This document shows positions 35,050-43,409 of a stretch of DNA of 64,000 nucleotides, piece by piece; the stretch's first letter is position 1, and every line of letters begins with the position of its first letter. The stretch is from Rhodococcus qingshengii JCM 15477. GTDB lineage: Bacteria > Actinomycetota > Actinomycetes > Mycobacteriales > Mycobacteriaceae. Below the pieces are notes generated by a model, which searched no databases, was not told the DNA's origin, and saw nothing but the letters and a program-made list of their open reading frames with translations. Where the stretch lies: the NCBI RefSeq assembly GCF_023221595.1, contig NZ_CP096563.1, forward strand, positions 4,268,501 to 4,332,500, in the 5' to 3' direction. The position numbers and the translations under genes were made by a program.

Positions 35050-36051
35050 ATGAACGGTGCGGCGGCCATCGGTGATGGCATATTCCAGATTCCTGTCCCG
35101 ATCACGGACAACCCGCTCGGGCACACGCTCGTCTACGCCATGGAATCCCCCGGCGGACTGATCTTGGTCGACGCCGGATGGGGCGACGACAACGGCTGGC
35201 AGGGCCTCAACGCGGGGCTCGCCGAGATCGGGCATTCGGTGACCGACATCGAGGGCGTCGTGGTCACGCACTTCCATCCGGACCACACCGGACTGTGCGG
35301 ACGGGTCCGCGAGGCATCCGGCGCCTGGATCGCCATGCACGAGGACGACCACTACCTGTTCGATCAGATGGCCACTGCGCGTAACGAGGAGTGGATGGCG
35401 TACCAGCTCGACAACATGGAACGTGCCGGAGCGCCCGCAGCTGACCGTGATGCCTTCCGACTGGCTGCCGCGGGTGAGTCTCCAGTAGGCCCCGAGTCCG
35501 CTCCCGACCGCCTTCTCGCCGACGACGAGATCATCGCGCTCACCGGCCGCGGCCTCCGCGTTGTCTACACCCCCGGCCACACGCCTGGTCACGTCTGCTT
35601 CTACCTCGACGACGCCGACGTCATGTTCACCGGCGACCACGTCCTGCAGAAGACGACACCACACGTCGGCAACTTCGTGTACCCACTCGACGAGCGAGAC
35701 GCCCTCGCCGACTTCCTCGACTCGCTCGCACGGGTGCAGAACATGAACATCACCCGCGGTCTCGGCGCTCACGGCATTCCGATCGACGACGTCGGTGGCC
35801 GCGCCGGCGAGTTGATCGAGCATCACCAGGAGCGACTCGATCATCTGCTGCAAGAGTTCGCCGACGACAAGCTCACCGTGTGGGACGTCGCGGCAAAGAT
35901 GAAGTGGTACAAGCCGTGGGCCGAGATCTCCCCGATGGGAAAGACGATGGCGTTGTCCGAAGGTGCAGCTCACCTTCGCCATCTGGTTGCCCGAGAGCAG
36001 GTCTCTCAGGTTCCCGGCTCCGAGCCCGCGCTCTTCGCTCGCTCCATCTGA
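35050..36051 (+). CDS. MBL-fold metallo-hydrolase
   Basis: 333 residues. The beta-lactamase-fold metal site is complete: VVTHFHPDHTG (HxHxDH), YTPGHTPGHVCFY and MFTGDHVLQ, with a late GAHG. The protein is a hydrolase of a thioester, lactone or similar substrate; the extended C-terminal helices (ELIEHHQERLDHLLQEF) are like those of glyoxalase II/lactonase-type enzymes. GAGG precedes the ATG by 8 bases. It is convergent with the universal stress protein gene and ends in a shared terminator. A long frame on the opposite strand (34987-36072) was dismissed. Confidence 0.87.
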   Translation: MNGAAAIGDGIFQIPVPITDNPLGHTLVYAMESPGGLILVDAGWGDDNGWQGLNAGLAEIGHSVTDIEGVVVTHFHPDHTGLCGRVREASGAWIAMHEDDHYLFDQMATARNEEWMAYQLDNMERAGAPAADRDAFRLAAAGESPVGPESAPDRLLADDEIIALTGRGLRVVYTPGHTPGHVCFYLDDADVMFTGDHVLQKTTPHVGNFVYPLDERDALADFLDSLARVQNMNITRGLGAHGIPIDDVGGRAGELIEHHQERLDHLLQEFADDKLTVWDVAAKMKWYKPWAEISPMGKTMALSEGAAHLRHLVAREQVSQVPGSEPALFARSI

Positions 36052-36052
36052 A

Positions 36053-36093
36053 AGATCAGGGCCGACAAGCACTCCGCTCGTCGGCCCTGATCT
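36053..36093. terminator. Bidirectional terminator
   Basis: 14-bp perfect inverted repeat (AGATCAGGGCCGAC, 36053-36066; its complement 36080-36093) between convergent genes. Confidence 0.8.
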
Positions 36094-37014
36094 CTATTCC
36101 GCTTCGGCCTGATCGACTATTCGGGTCGACGCCGATCGCGGCACCACCACCACCGGAACCGGTGAGTACCGCACGATCTTCGCCGCCCGACTGCCGAGGA
36201 ACACCCGCGCCAGTGGACCTGCCTTGCTCGAGCCGACAGTCAGAACGTCACCTCGGTCCCACTCGACGCCCGCGAGCGCCTCGGCCCAGTTACGACCATG
36301 GCTGATAACCGATTCCATGACGTCGGGTATTTCGGGCAGTGCACGCACGCGCTCGAAGGCAGCGTTGGTCTCGCGCTCGACCACCTCGGCCCACTCAGAG
36401 ATGATCGGTGAATCCCCCTCGGTCCCGAGCGTGGTCGTGTACTGCGCGTTTGCGCGAACTGCAAACGCCGCCAGTCTGAGTCCGGCATCGACACGCGCAG
36501 CCACGGTCGCGGCGGCGAGCACCAGATCGTCTTGATCGGGTGTGCCCGAGTATGCGGCGGTGACGCGGCGAACCACCTCACCGGGCTTGGTTCGAAATCC
36601 CCTCGGCGCCAGGGCGACCGGAACGTCGGAGCTGTGCAGCAAGCGTGAGGTGACACTGCCGAGAGCCACGTGACCGAACACCCCGGCCGTAGACGAATCC
36701 AGGACGATCATCTTGGCTTCGTGCTCGTGAACGAGATCGAGCAGGCCACTCGACGCCGACTGAGCCTCATGCACGACATAGGTTACGTCGACGTCGGAGG
36801 GCATGTCTGCCCGCGCTTTCGCCAGTGCCGCTTCGGCTTCGGCTCGCAATTGCTGGTGGTATTCGGCGTCGACACGCGCCATCCCGGGCGGTGGCGGCGA
36901 GGGAATCACCGCGCAGATCACCAGCGGTTCACCGGACGAACGCGCCAACAGCGTTGCCAGATGGACGGTTCCGGAGCTGTCACCGTCGGGTGCGTATCCC
37001 GCGAGCAACGTCAT
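36094..37014 (-). CDS. Tandem universal stress protein
   Basis: 306 residues holding two USP domains (about 1-140 and 150-300). ATP-loop remnants are VLDSSTAGVFGHVALGSVTSRLLHSSDVPV in the first and VGSSKAGPLARVFLGSRAAKIVRYSPVPVVVVP in the second. The start (ATG 37014) overlaps the stop of the permease gene (ATGA), so the two are co-translated. USP proteins coupled to transporters often act as nucleotide-sensing regulators of uptake. The frame stays open to 37161 but that would run through the permease end. Confidence 0.85.
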   Translation of the reverse strand: MTLLAGYAPDGDSSGTVHLATLLARSSGEPLVICAVIPSPPPPGMARVDAEYHQQLRAEAEAALAKARADMPSDVDVTYVVHEAQSASSGLLDLVHEHEAKMIVLDSSTAGVFGHVALGSVTSRLLHSSDVPVALAPRGFRTKPGEVVRRVTAAYSGTPDQDDLVLAAATVAARVDAGLRLAAFAVRANAQYTTTLGTEGDSPIISEWAEVVERETNAAFERVRALPEIPDVMESVISHGRNWAEALAGVEWDRGDVLTVGSSKAGPLARVFLGSRAAKIVRYSPVPVVVVPRSASTRIVDQAEAE

Positions 37015-38456
37015 GACTCGGACTCCGATCCCAGTTCGGCGCGGTTCTTCGCACCGAGGCGCGAGTGCTTCATACCGTAGGCGAAGTACCAGATGATCGC
37101 GACGGTCACCCAGACGAGGAACACGTAGATCGTGACGGTTCGGAGGTCCTTGATGATCCACAGGCAGCCCAGGATCGAGAGGATCGGTGTCACCGGATAG
37201 CCGGGAACTTTGAAGCTGCGCGGCAGGTCCGGGTCACTGCGCCGCAGGATGATGACCCCGACCGAAACCACGAGGAACGCCACCAGGGTTCCGATGCTGG
37301 TCATTTCGGCGAGGAAGTTGATCGGAATGAAACCGGCCAGAATGCTGATGACGACGCAGACGATGATGGTGTTGGGCACCGGCGTCAGAGTCCGCGGGTT
37401 CACCTTGTGGAAGATCGACGGAATCATGCCGTCGCGTGACATCGCGAACAGGATCCGGGTCTGACCGTAAATGACCACGAGCGTGACGCTGCAGATCGAG
37501 ATCACCGCACCGGCGGCCAGAAGTGTTCCCGGCCAGGTAGATCCGGTCACCTGTTCGAGGATGGCGGACAGTCCGGCTTCCTGACCTTCGAACGATGCGG
37601 AATCCTGTGCACCGATCGCGACGGCGACAACAGCGATGTAGATCGCGGTGACAGACACGAGCGCAATGAGGATCGCGAGAGGGAGATTGCGACGAGGGTT
37701 CTTCACTTCTTCGCCGGCGGTGGACACAGCGTCGAGGCCGATGTACGAGAAGAAGATGATTCCGGCGGCGGACATGACGCCACTGAATCCGAACGGTGCG
37801 AAGTCGGCGAAGTGATTGCTGTTCCATCCGGCGATGCCGACCACGATGAAGAGCAACAGAATTGCGAGTTTGATCGAGACCATGATGGCGTTGGCCTTGG
37901 CCGATTCACTGGCGCCGCGGATGAGCAGAACACCGCACAGGCACACCAGGATCACTGCGGGCAGATTGATGATGCCGCCCTGCTCCGGCGCTTGTGACAA
38001 CGCGTCGGGGATCTGGAACCCGAAGAGGTTGCCAAGTAGCTGGTTCAAATATTGCGACCATCCGACGGACACCGCCGCGGCCGAGACTCCGTACTCGAGA
38101 AGCAGACACGCGCCGACGGCCATGGCCGGAAGCTCTCCGAGCGTCGCGTAAGCGTAGGAATACGACGAGCCCGACGCCGGGACAGCTCCGGCCAACTCCG
38201 CGTAACAAATCGCTGTGAGTCCCGCGACGACACCGGCAACAACGAAGGAGATGATGACTGCCGGACCCGCAACCGGGACTGCCTGCGAGAGGACGAAGAA
38301 GATACCGGTGCCGATCGTGGCGCCGATGCCGAACATGGACAACTGCGCCAAACCGATACTGCGGGTCAGCTCGCCGCCGTTGGTATCTGCGCCGGTCTCC
38401 TGGTCTATCTGCAAAGCCGGCTTGCGCCGAAGTACGTGTTTGACGAGAGTAGCCAT
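37011..38456 (-). CDS. APC-family amino acid permease (cationic amino acid type)
   Basis: 481 residues with 12 or more hydrophobic segments. It opens with GLAQLSMFGIGATIGTGIFFVLSQA (the APC substrate-binding helix 1) and has FFSYIGLDAVSTAGEEVKNPRRNLP in the middle, the pattern of CAT-type transporters for cationic amino acids. The start ATG 38456 has AGAGGAGCG upstream. It is divergent from an ornithine-racemase-like gene, so arginine, ornithine or lysine is a reasonable substrate guess. The USP gene follows with a 4-base overlap. Confidence 0.87.
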   Translation of the reverse strand: MATLVKHVLRRKPALQIDQETGADTNGGELTRSIGLAQLSMFGIGATIGTGIFFVLSQAVPVAGPAVIISFVVAGVVAGLTAICYAELAGAVPASGSSYSYAYATLGELPAMAVGACLLLEYGVSAAAVSVGWSQYLNQLLGNLFGFQIPDALSQAPEQGGIINLPAVILVCLCGVLLIRGASESAKANAIMVSIKLAILLLFIVVGIAGWNSNHFADFAPFGFSGVMSAAGIIFFSYIGLDAVSTAGEEVKNPRRNLPLAILIALVSVTAIYIAVVAVAIGAQDSASFEGQEAGLSAILEQVTGSTWPGTLLAAGAVISICSVTLVVIYGQTRILFAMSRDGMIPSIFHKVNPRTLTPVPNTIIVCVVISILAGFIPINFLAEMTSIGTLVAFLVVSVGVIILRRSDPDLPRSFKVPGYPVTPILSILGCLWIIKDLRTVTIYVFLVWVTVAIIWYFAYGMKHSRLGAKNRAELGSESES

Positions 38457-38484
38457 CGACGCTCCTCTAGAGTGCCTGGTAGGA

Positions 38485-38533
38485 AACTGTTGTATCCTCA
38501 TACTGCACGTAAGTGTCCTGCGACACAACAGTT
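38485..38533. promoter_or_regulatory. Divergent promoter region with nested dyads
   Basis: AACTGTTGT (38485-38493) is matched by ACAACAGTT (38525-38533), and inside it GTATCCTCATAC (38492-38503) has 4-bp arms GTAT/ATAC. Both lie between the permease (-) and the racemase-like gene (+), where a GntR-type regulator could control both. No regulator gene is adjacent. Confidence 0.4.
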
Positions 38534-38616
38534 GGAGCAAAGTTGCCCAGCTCACGCCAACCGTCCGGTCTGGAATGCCCGGATCGTGAACCGCCTTCGG
38601 AGAAAACGGGGAGATC

Positions 38617-40410
38617 ATGACCGGACCGACCATCACCGTCGACCTGCGTCGTATCGAACAGAATGCGCGCGTCCTCGTCGAAGCGTCCAATGCCAAGGGT
38701 ATTGCGGTGGCGGGCGTCAGCAAATCTACATGTGGCTCCCCCAAGGTGGCGCGAGCAATGGTCCGCGGCGGCGTCGCACAGATCGCCGACTCCCGCCTGG
38801 ACAACCTGGCCCGCATCCGCCGCGACGGCATCACCGTTCCCCTGATGCTGATCCGCGCACCGTCGTTGAACGAGATCGACGACACGATCCGCTACGCGGA
38901 CATCAGCCTCAACTCGGAGTTGACGACGATTGTTGCTCTGGGCAGAGCAGCACGGGCGCGAGGAGTAATCCACGACATCGTGCTGATGATCGACCTCGGA
39001 GATCTCCGCGAAGGGATCCTGCCGGCGGAGGCGTTGGATGTAGTCGCCGAAATCCTTCCCATCGAGGGCATCAGACTGATCGGAATCGGCGCGAATCTCG
39101 CGTGCGTCGGCGGCATCCAGCCAACCGTCGACAACCTGTCGAATCTGGTCTACCTTGCCGACGAAATCACGAAGCGGTTCTCGATCGAACTGCCGATCGT
39201 TTCCGGCGGCAATACGTTCTCTCTGCCACTCCTCGAGACCGGAACGATGCCCGAGGGGATCAACCATCTGCGTTTGGGTGCCAGCATCGTTCTGGCCGAA
39301 TCACCGACTCCCCCAGGACTGTACGAACTGCTGAACAACGACGCCTTCACTCTCACCGCGGACATCATCGAGGCCAAGATCAAGCCGTCGCGGCCGTATG
39401 GAGTCTCAGGGGAAGACGCGTTCGGCCGACGCCCCGTCTTCGACAACGAGGACAAGCCGAGCCGACGCCTGATCTTGTCCATCGGCCGCGAAGACATCTC
39501 GCCGGAAGGCTTGACCCCGATAGATCCGCGCCTGAAAGTGATCAGCGCCAGCAGCGATCACCTCCTCGTCGACGCCGGAGAAACAGGTGACGAATACCGA
39601 CTGGGTGGCACGGTCGACTTCACGATCGACTACGGCGCGCTCTTGATGGCAATGACATCGCCCTACGTCGAAAAGCGATACGTTCTGGGCACCGAACCGA
39701 TCGATGCCAATGCGACCGTCGAATTGATCGACCTCGAAACTACCGGCCTGGCAAGCCATCTCCTCGATCACGGTCTACGTGAGGACATGTCCGGAATCGG
39801 TTTCGACTGCATTCAAGCAGAGAATGCCGCTGCGGATCTCACAACGCTGCCGCTGTGGCTCACTGCCGAAGCCTGGCAGAACACCAGAATTCCGATCGCC
39901 ACCGAACCTGGAACCGATTTGGGTGCAATCATTTTCGCTTCACACGGTGACATCGAACAATTGCTGTCGTCGGCGGCGGATCTGCACGGCCCCAGTTTGG
40001 AGAACACCGTCTTGGTGGGCGTCAAGAACGCCACGGTCGATCACAAGCGCGCACTCGACGAGTACGGGGTATTGCTGGTGACGATCGACGAGATCGATCG
40101 CCATGGCATGGCGGCCTTGATGCCTCGCGTCCTCGCCGCGGCGGGCCAGGGTGTGAACGGCGTCCACGTCCATTTCGACATGGACATCATCGACGGACGT
40201 GTTCTCGGAGTCGACGACACGACACATCTGGGCGGCCTCACATTCCGAGAAGCGCACCTCGCCGCCGAATTCATCAGCGAGACCGGCCTGACGAGATCGA
40301 TTTCGATCGGCAGCGTCGCGGCAGCGGATTCCGATCCCCTCGGACGGCAAGCGACCTTCGTCGACGGACTGGTTGCATCGCTGCTCGGGCGCAAGGTGGT
40401 CAAAGCCTGA
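38617..40410 (+). CDS. Ornithine-racemase-like PLP domain fused to an arginase-like domain
   Basis: 597 residues. Residues 1 to about 365 match the Orr/YhfX alanine-racemase fold: TVDLRRIEQNARVL, the lysine of VAGVSKSTCG (Schiff-base position), ADSRLDNLARIRR, ADISLNSELTTI, LMIDLGDLREGI. The C-terminal about 220 residues resemble the later half of the arginase/agmatinase fold, with VHFDMDIIDG (compare SFDVDxxDP) and GGLTFREAHLAAEFI. The GGDH and DAHxD motifs of the first half and the usual late Glu are absent, so that domain is probably not catalytic. It is divergent from a cationic-type permease. ATG at 38617 follows GGGGAG. Confidence 0.8.
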   Translation: MTGPTITVDLRRIEQNARVLVEASNAKGIAVAGVSKSTCGSPKVARAMVRGGVAQIADSRLDNLARIRRDGITVPLMLIRAPSLNEIDDTIRYADISLNSELTTIVALGRAARARGVIHDIVLMIDLGDLREGILPAEALDVVAEILPIEGIRLIGIGANLACVGGIQPTVDNLSNLVYLADEITKRFSIELPIVSGGNTFSLPLLETGTMPEGINHLRLGASIVLAESPTPPGLYELLNNDAFTLTADIIEAKIKPSRPYGVSGEDAFGRRPVFDNEDKPSRRLILSIGREDISPEGLTPIDPRLKVISASSDHLLVDAGETGDEYRLGGTVDFTIDYGALLMAMTSPYVEKRYVLGTEPIDANATVELIDLETTGLASHLLDHGLREDMSGIGFDCIQAENAAADLTTLPLWLTAEAWQNTRIPIATEPGTDLGAIIFASHGDIEQLLSSAADLHGPSLENTVLVGVKNATVDHKRALDEYGVLLVTIDEIDRHGMAALMPRVLAAAGQGVNGVHVHFDMDIIDGRVLGVDDTTHLGGLTFREAHLAAEFISETGLTRSISIGSVAAADSDPLGRQATFVDGLVASLLGRKVVKA

Positions 40411-40441
40411 CGCTGTCGGCAGCCCTTGCGAGAATCGTCCG

Positions 40442-41290
40442 ATGATCACGCGGAGCTCCGGTCAGCACGTATTCATCGCACTCGGCACGCCATGGATCGA
40501 TGCCGTGGTCGCGTTTCTCGAACCCCGAGCCCGTGTCGATCCCTGGATCATGCACGGAAAGATGGCCATCGGTGACCTGCTGGTCACGGTTCTCGACACC
40601 ACTCCTCGCACGCTGCTCTGCATCGAGACCGTGGCTGCGCCCTTCGACGGCACGTCGCCGATGGAAGTCGATGAACGCCCGTACGAACTCCACGGTTTGC
40701 CCACCGTTCCAGAACTCGAACAATGATGGTCCATCACGTTTCCCACGGATCCTGGGCCGGTCGACGACGCACTGGCCGACCGGATTCTCACGGCCGGCCA
40801 GTCACACTATGCGCACTACTTCGGCGACATCGACACGCTGGATCCGACGTCCACAGCTGCCCACGCCCGGACGTTGATGAACGAGCGGGGAAACTGCACA
40901 GGTTGCGGCTCACCGATGCCGTTGCCGTTGCGAAAGTTCAACAGCAGCGATCGCCTTCACTTTCATTCCGCATCACGGATCTTCAGGCAGGCTGAACCTG
41001 GTGACGACTACCCAGCCGTCCTGTGCCGCAAGTGCACCGGAAGGATGGCCACGTCTGGGCACACCAACTTCATCGACTACATGCTGGCGAAAAATCCACC
41101 GTGCCCACACTGCGGTGCACACAGAACCGCTCAGTGTGCCCCGGGGATGCCGGTCCATCCGTTCGATCACCTACCGTGGCTCGCCGTAACTGGCTGCGTC
41201 GTGGGACCGGACACCCCGGAATGGACGTGCCGAGCGTGCAGTCACTCATGGGGACAGATGTTCCCGCCGGATCACCCGCAGCACGACTGA
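40442..41290 (+). pseudogene. Zinc-ribbon protein gene split by an in-frame TGA
   Basis: From ATG 40442 the frame reads 94 residues to TGA at 40724-40726. Directly after the stop the same frame stays open to 41290 without a further stop. The continuation (WSITFPTDPGPVDDALADRI, LTAGQSHYAHYFGDIDTLDP, and so on) reads as ordinary protein sequence, then meets NCTGCGSP, CRKCTGRMATSG, CPHCGAH and CRACSHSWG: paired cysteines typical of zinc ribbons. The only ATG in the second half (40874) has no ribosome site and would drop about 50 residues of protein-like sequence. A single base change TGG to TGA would explain it. The full product would be 282 residues. Alternatives are two genes or a sequence error. 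Confidence 0.65.
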
Positions 41291-42265
41291 TCAGTTCGCG
41301 GCGAAGCCGGGAAGCCGATCGATGTCCGCGATGATCGAATACTCCGCGGCGTCACCCTGGAGGATTCGACTCTGCTCGCCGTGGACGTCGACGGGGACGT
41401 CGCCGGCCAATGTCACACGGTGCACACTGCGGGCCTGAGTCCCGTAGTCGGCGATACCGTAATGCTGAGTCGCCTGGTTGTCCCAGATCGCCAGGTCGCC
41501 GGCCGACCAGTTCCATCGAACAGTGTTTTCCAACTTGATGATTCGTGCCTGCAGGATCTGGTAAAGAGCGACCGACTCCGACGGCTTGAGCCCGACGAAC
41601 TCCTTGAAGAAGTGACCGAGCAGGAGGGTCTTCTCCCCCGTCGCCGGATGGATACGCACCACCGGGTGTTCGGTCTCATAGATCTCACGGGTGAATTCGG
41701 CGTAGTAGGCCTGGCGCTGCGCGTCTACCGGGTTCGCCTGATCGACAACCTCGGCATAGTCGTAGGCATTGGTGTGAACGGCCCGCAAATTCTCGACCAA
41801 GACCTTGAGCGAACGCGGCAGTTGGTCGTACGCAGCGGTGGTCGACGCCCACGTGGTCGCTCCGCCGTACTCGGGCATGGTCGTCGCTCGCAGAATCGAG
41901 GCTTTCGGGATGCGGTCGACGAACGTCACGTCCGTGTGCCAACTGTTGGCGGCACGGTCGAGCACCAACAGCTTGTCGCCCCTGGACTTCACCGTCGGAT
42001 GCGGGGTGGTCTGGGTGCCGAGGGTTCCGGCGAATTCGTACTGCGACGTGTCGTCGAGATGCTGCTGCCCACGGAAGAACACAACCTTGTGCGCTGCCAG
42101 CGCATAGTTGATCGCGTAAGCGGTCTCTTCGGACAAGTCGCCGGAGAGATGGACGCCGTCGATGCGGGCGCCGATCAGCTCGCCTACTTTGTGGACGGTG
42201 ATTCCGCCGGCAGCGTAGATCTGCTCCGGGGTCTGGGTGACACGTTCGAGTTCGGTGACGGACAT
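41291..42265 (-). CDS. TauD/TfdA-family 2-oxoglutarate dioxygenase (AtsK-like)
   Basis: 324 residues. Iron ligands are WHTDVTF (HxD) and the late VHRVTLAGD (His), with [13 protein letters not shown] and R-S-V-H-R for 2-oxoglutarate. The pattern fits the alkylsulfatase/taurine dioxygenase group, which frees sulfite or sulfate from organosulfur compounds. ATG at 42265 has AGGAGATCGCC upstream; the frame is open to 42334. It is convergent with the split zinc-ribbon gene. Other sulfur-scavenging flavoenzymes lie 3 kb downstream in the window. Confidence 0.87.
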   Translation of the reverse strand: MSVTELERVTQTPEQIYAAGGITVHKVGELIGARIDGVHLSGDLSEETAYAINYALAAHKVVFFRGQQHLDDTSQYEFAGTLGTQTTPHPTVKSRGDKLLVLDRAANSWHTDVTFVDRIPKASILRATTMPEYGGATTWASTTAAYDQLPRSLKVLVENLRAVHTNAYDYAEVVDQANPVDAQRQAYYAEFTREIYETEHPVVRIHPATGEKTLLLGHFFKEFVGLKPSESVALYQILQARIIKLENTVRWNWSAGDLAIWDNQATQHYGIADYGTQARSVHRVTLAGDVPVDVHGEQSRILQGDAAEYSIIADIDRLPGFAAN

Positions 42266-42499
42266 GGCGATCTCCTGTGAGTCGGTCAAGCCTACGGGCG
42301 CGGCAGTCGTCATGGCGCTGCCTACTGTGAACACTCAATCATTTACGCTGCGCGCCCGAATACGGTTGAACTCGAGGTGATCTCAAAGTTCACCGCTCCC
42401 TCGCCGGAGAATACTGCCGCTCACTGGGACGAGGCCGTCGTCGTTGTCGTCATGAGCTGTAGCGTGCGATCTGCCGCACCCACGTCTACGGAGGACAGC

Positions 42500-42925
42500 A
42501 TGCAACCCGAGGGCCCTGCCGAACAGATTCGTTCAACGCTCGCTCGCATCGCGCATCTTGCCGATACCGGCTCGGTCGAGGATTACGTGGAGCAGTTCAC
42601 CCGCGAGGCCGAATGGAACATGCCGGCCAACCCCGATCGCGGTATCCCCGCACAGGTACGACGTGGCCGCGAAGAAATTGCTGCTGGAGTAGTCGAGCGT
42701 CGAGCCGCCGGCATACAAGGCCCGGGCACATTCACACGCCACGTCACCACGGCGATCGCCGTGGACGTGACCTCGGAAACGACAGCCCGCGCGGATGCGG
42801 TGTGGACGTTCTACGTCGACACAGCCACGTCGCCCGAACTCAGCGGCGTCGGGAGCTACGCGGACGAGTTCGAACTCGAAGACGGGCGGTGGCGACTGTC
42901 GCGACGAGTGATCTCGCGCGGCTGA
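42500..42925 (+). CDS. SnoaL/NTF2-like fold protein
   Basis: 141 residues. The alpha-plus-beta barrel pattern is visible: HLADTGSVEDYVEQFTREAEWNMP, then GREEIAAGV, HVTTAIAVDVTSETTARADAVWTFYV and DEFELEDGRWRLSRRVI. Such proteins may be isomerases, hydrolases or ligand-binding; the role is not assignable. ATG at 42500 has ACGGAGGACAGC upstream; a longer frame from 42377 is less likely. It ends three bases before a convergent small gene. Confidence 0.75.
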   Translation: MQPEGPAEQIRSTLARIAHLADTGSVEDYVEQFTREAEWNMPANPDRGIPAQVRRGREEIAAGVVERRAAGIQGPGTFTRHVTTAIAVDVTSETTARADAVWTFYVDTATSPELSGVGSYADEFELEDGRWRLSRRVISRG

Positions 42926-42928
42926 CGG

Positions 42929-43162
42929 TCAGTCTTCTTCGCCGGTGATCGCCTCACACCAGTCTTCGACCTGATCGATCCCCTCTTCCGTCCATTCCGG
43001 GCTCATGTCTTCGAGTGCATCGAAGACCACCTCGCAGGTCAGCATCTCTGGTGAACCCTCCGACCCCGCTGCCTCGGTTCGCTCCGCAGACGCTGTCGCA
43101 ACTGGGCCGGCGGCCAGCGCAACCGCCACCGCGCCTGTTCCGACCATCGCTTTCACACGCAT
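42929..43162 (-). CDS. Small secreted protein with two cysteines
   Basis: 77 residues. Signal peptide MRVKAMVGTGAVAVALAAGPVATASA with an AxA cleavage site about residue 26, then an acidic mature part of about 50 residues with two Cys (LTCEVVF and EDWCEAI) that could form a disulfide. GAAGGAGGAGAAC precedes the ATG at 43162. Function unknown. Confidence 0.75.
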   Translation of the reverse strand: MRVKAMVGTGAVAVALAAGPVATASAERTEAAGSEGSPEMLTCEVVFDALEDMSPEWTEEGIDQVEDWCEAITGEED

Positions 43163-43409
43163 CGGTTCTCCTCCTTCACTCTCGCTTCGGTCCTCGGGGT
43201 ACCCGACTCGCCCCGCGCTACCCATCCCCGTCACTCATGTCCGACTTTCGGCGCCGACGGCATAGACTGAGCTCGTCGCCACCACGCTCTCGCAGCGTCG
43301 GGGGCGACAGATACACAGCTGGATCAGAATCGGAAGGCATCCCATTACAGAATCTCCCGCTCCGCACGACATCTACTTCGTACCCCCGGAGCAGGACAGC
43401 CCCAATCCT

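Noticed and set aside
34987..36072. A 361-codon frame on the minus strand opposite the MBL hydrolase gene
   Set aside because: The plus strand has the full metal site and a good ribosome site. The minus frame has no family motif and is a shadow of GC-rich codon use.
38052..39590. A long Arg/Pro-rich plus-strand frame overlapping the permease and racemase genes
   Set aside because: Very high Arg and Pro content is typical of an off-frame reading; both real genes have motifs in other frames.
40724..40726. TGA read as selenocysteine
   Set aside because: No SECIS-like hairpin is seen right after it and no redox motif surrounds it, while Trp fits the local sequence. A nonsense change is simpler.
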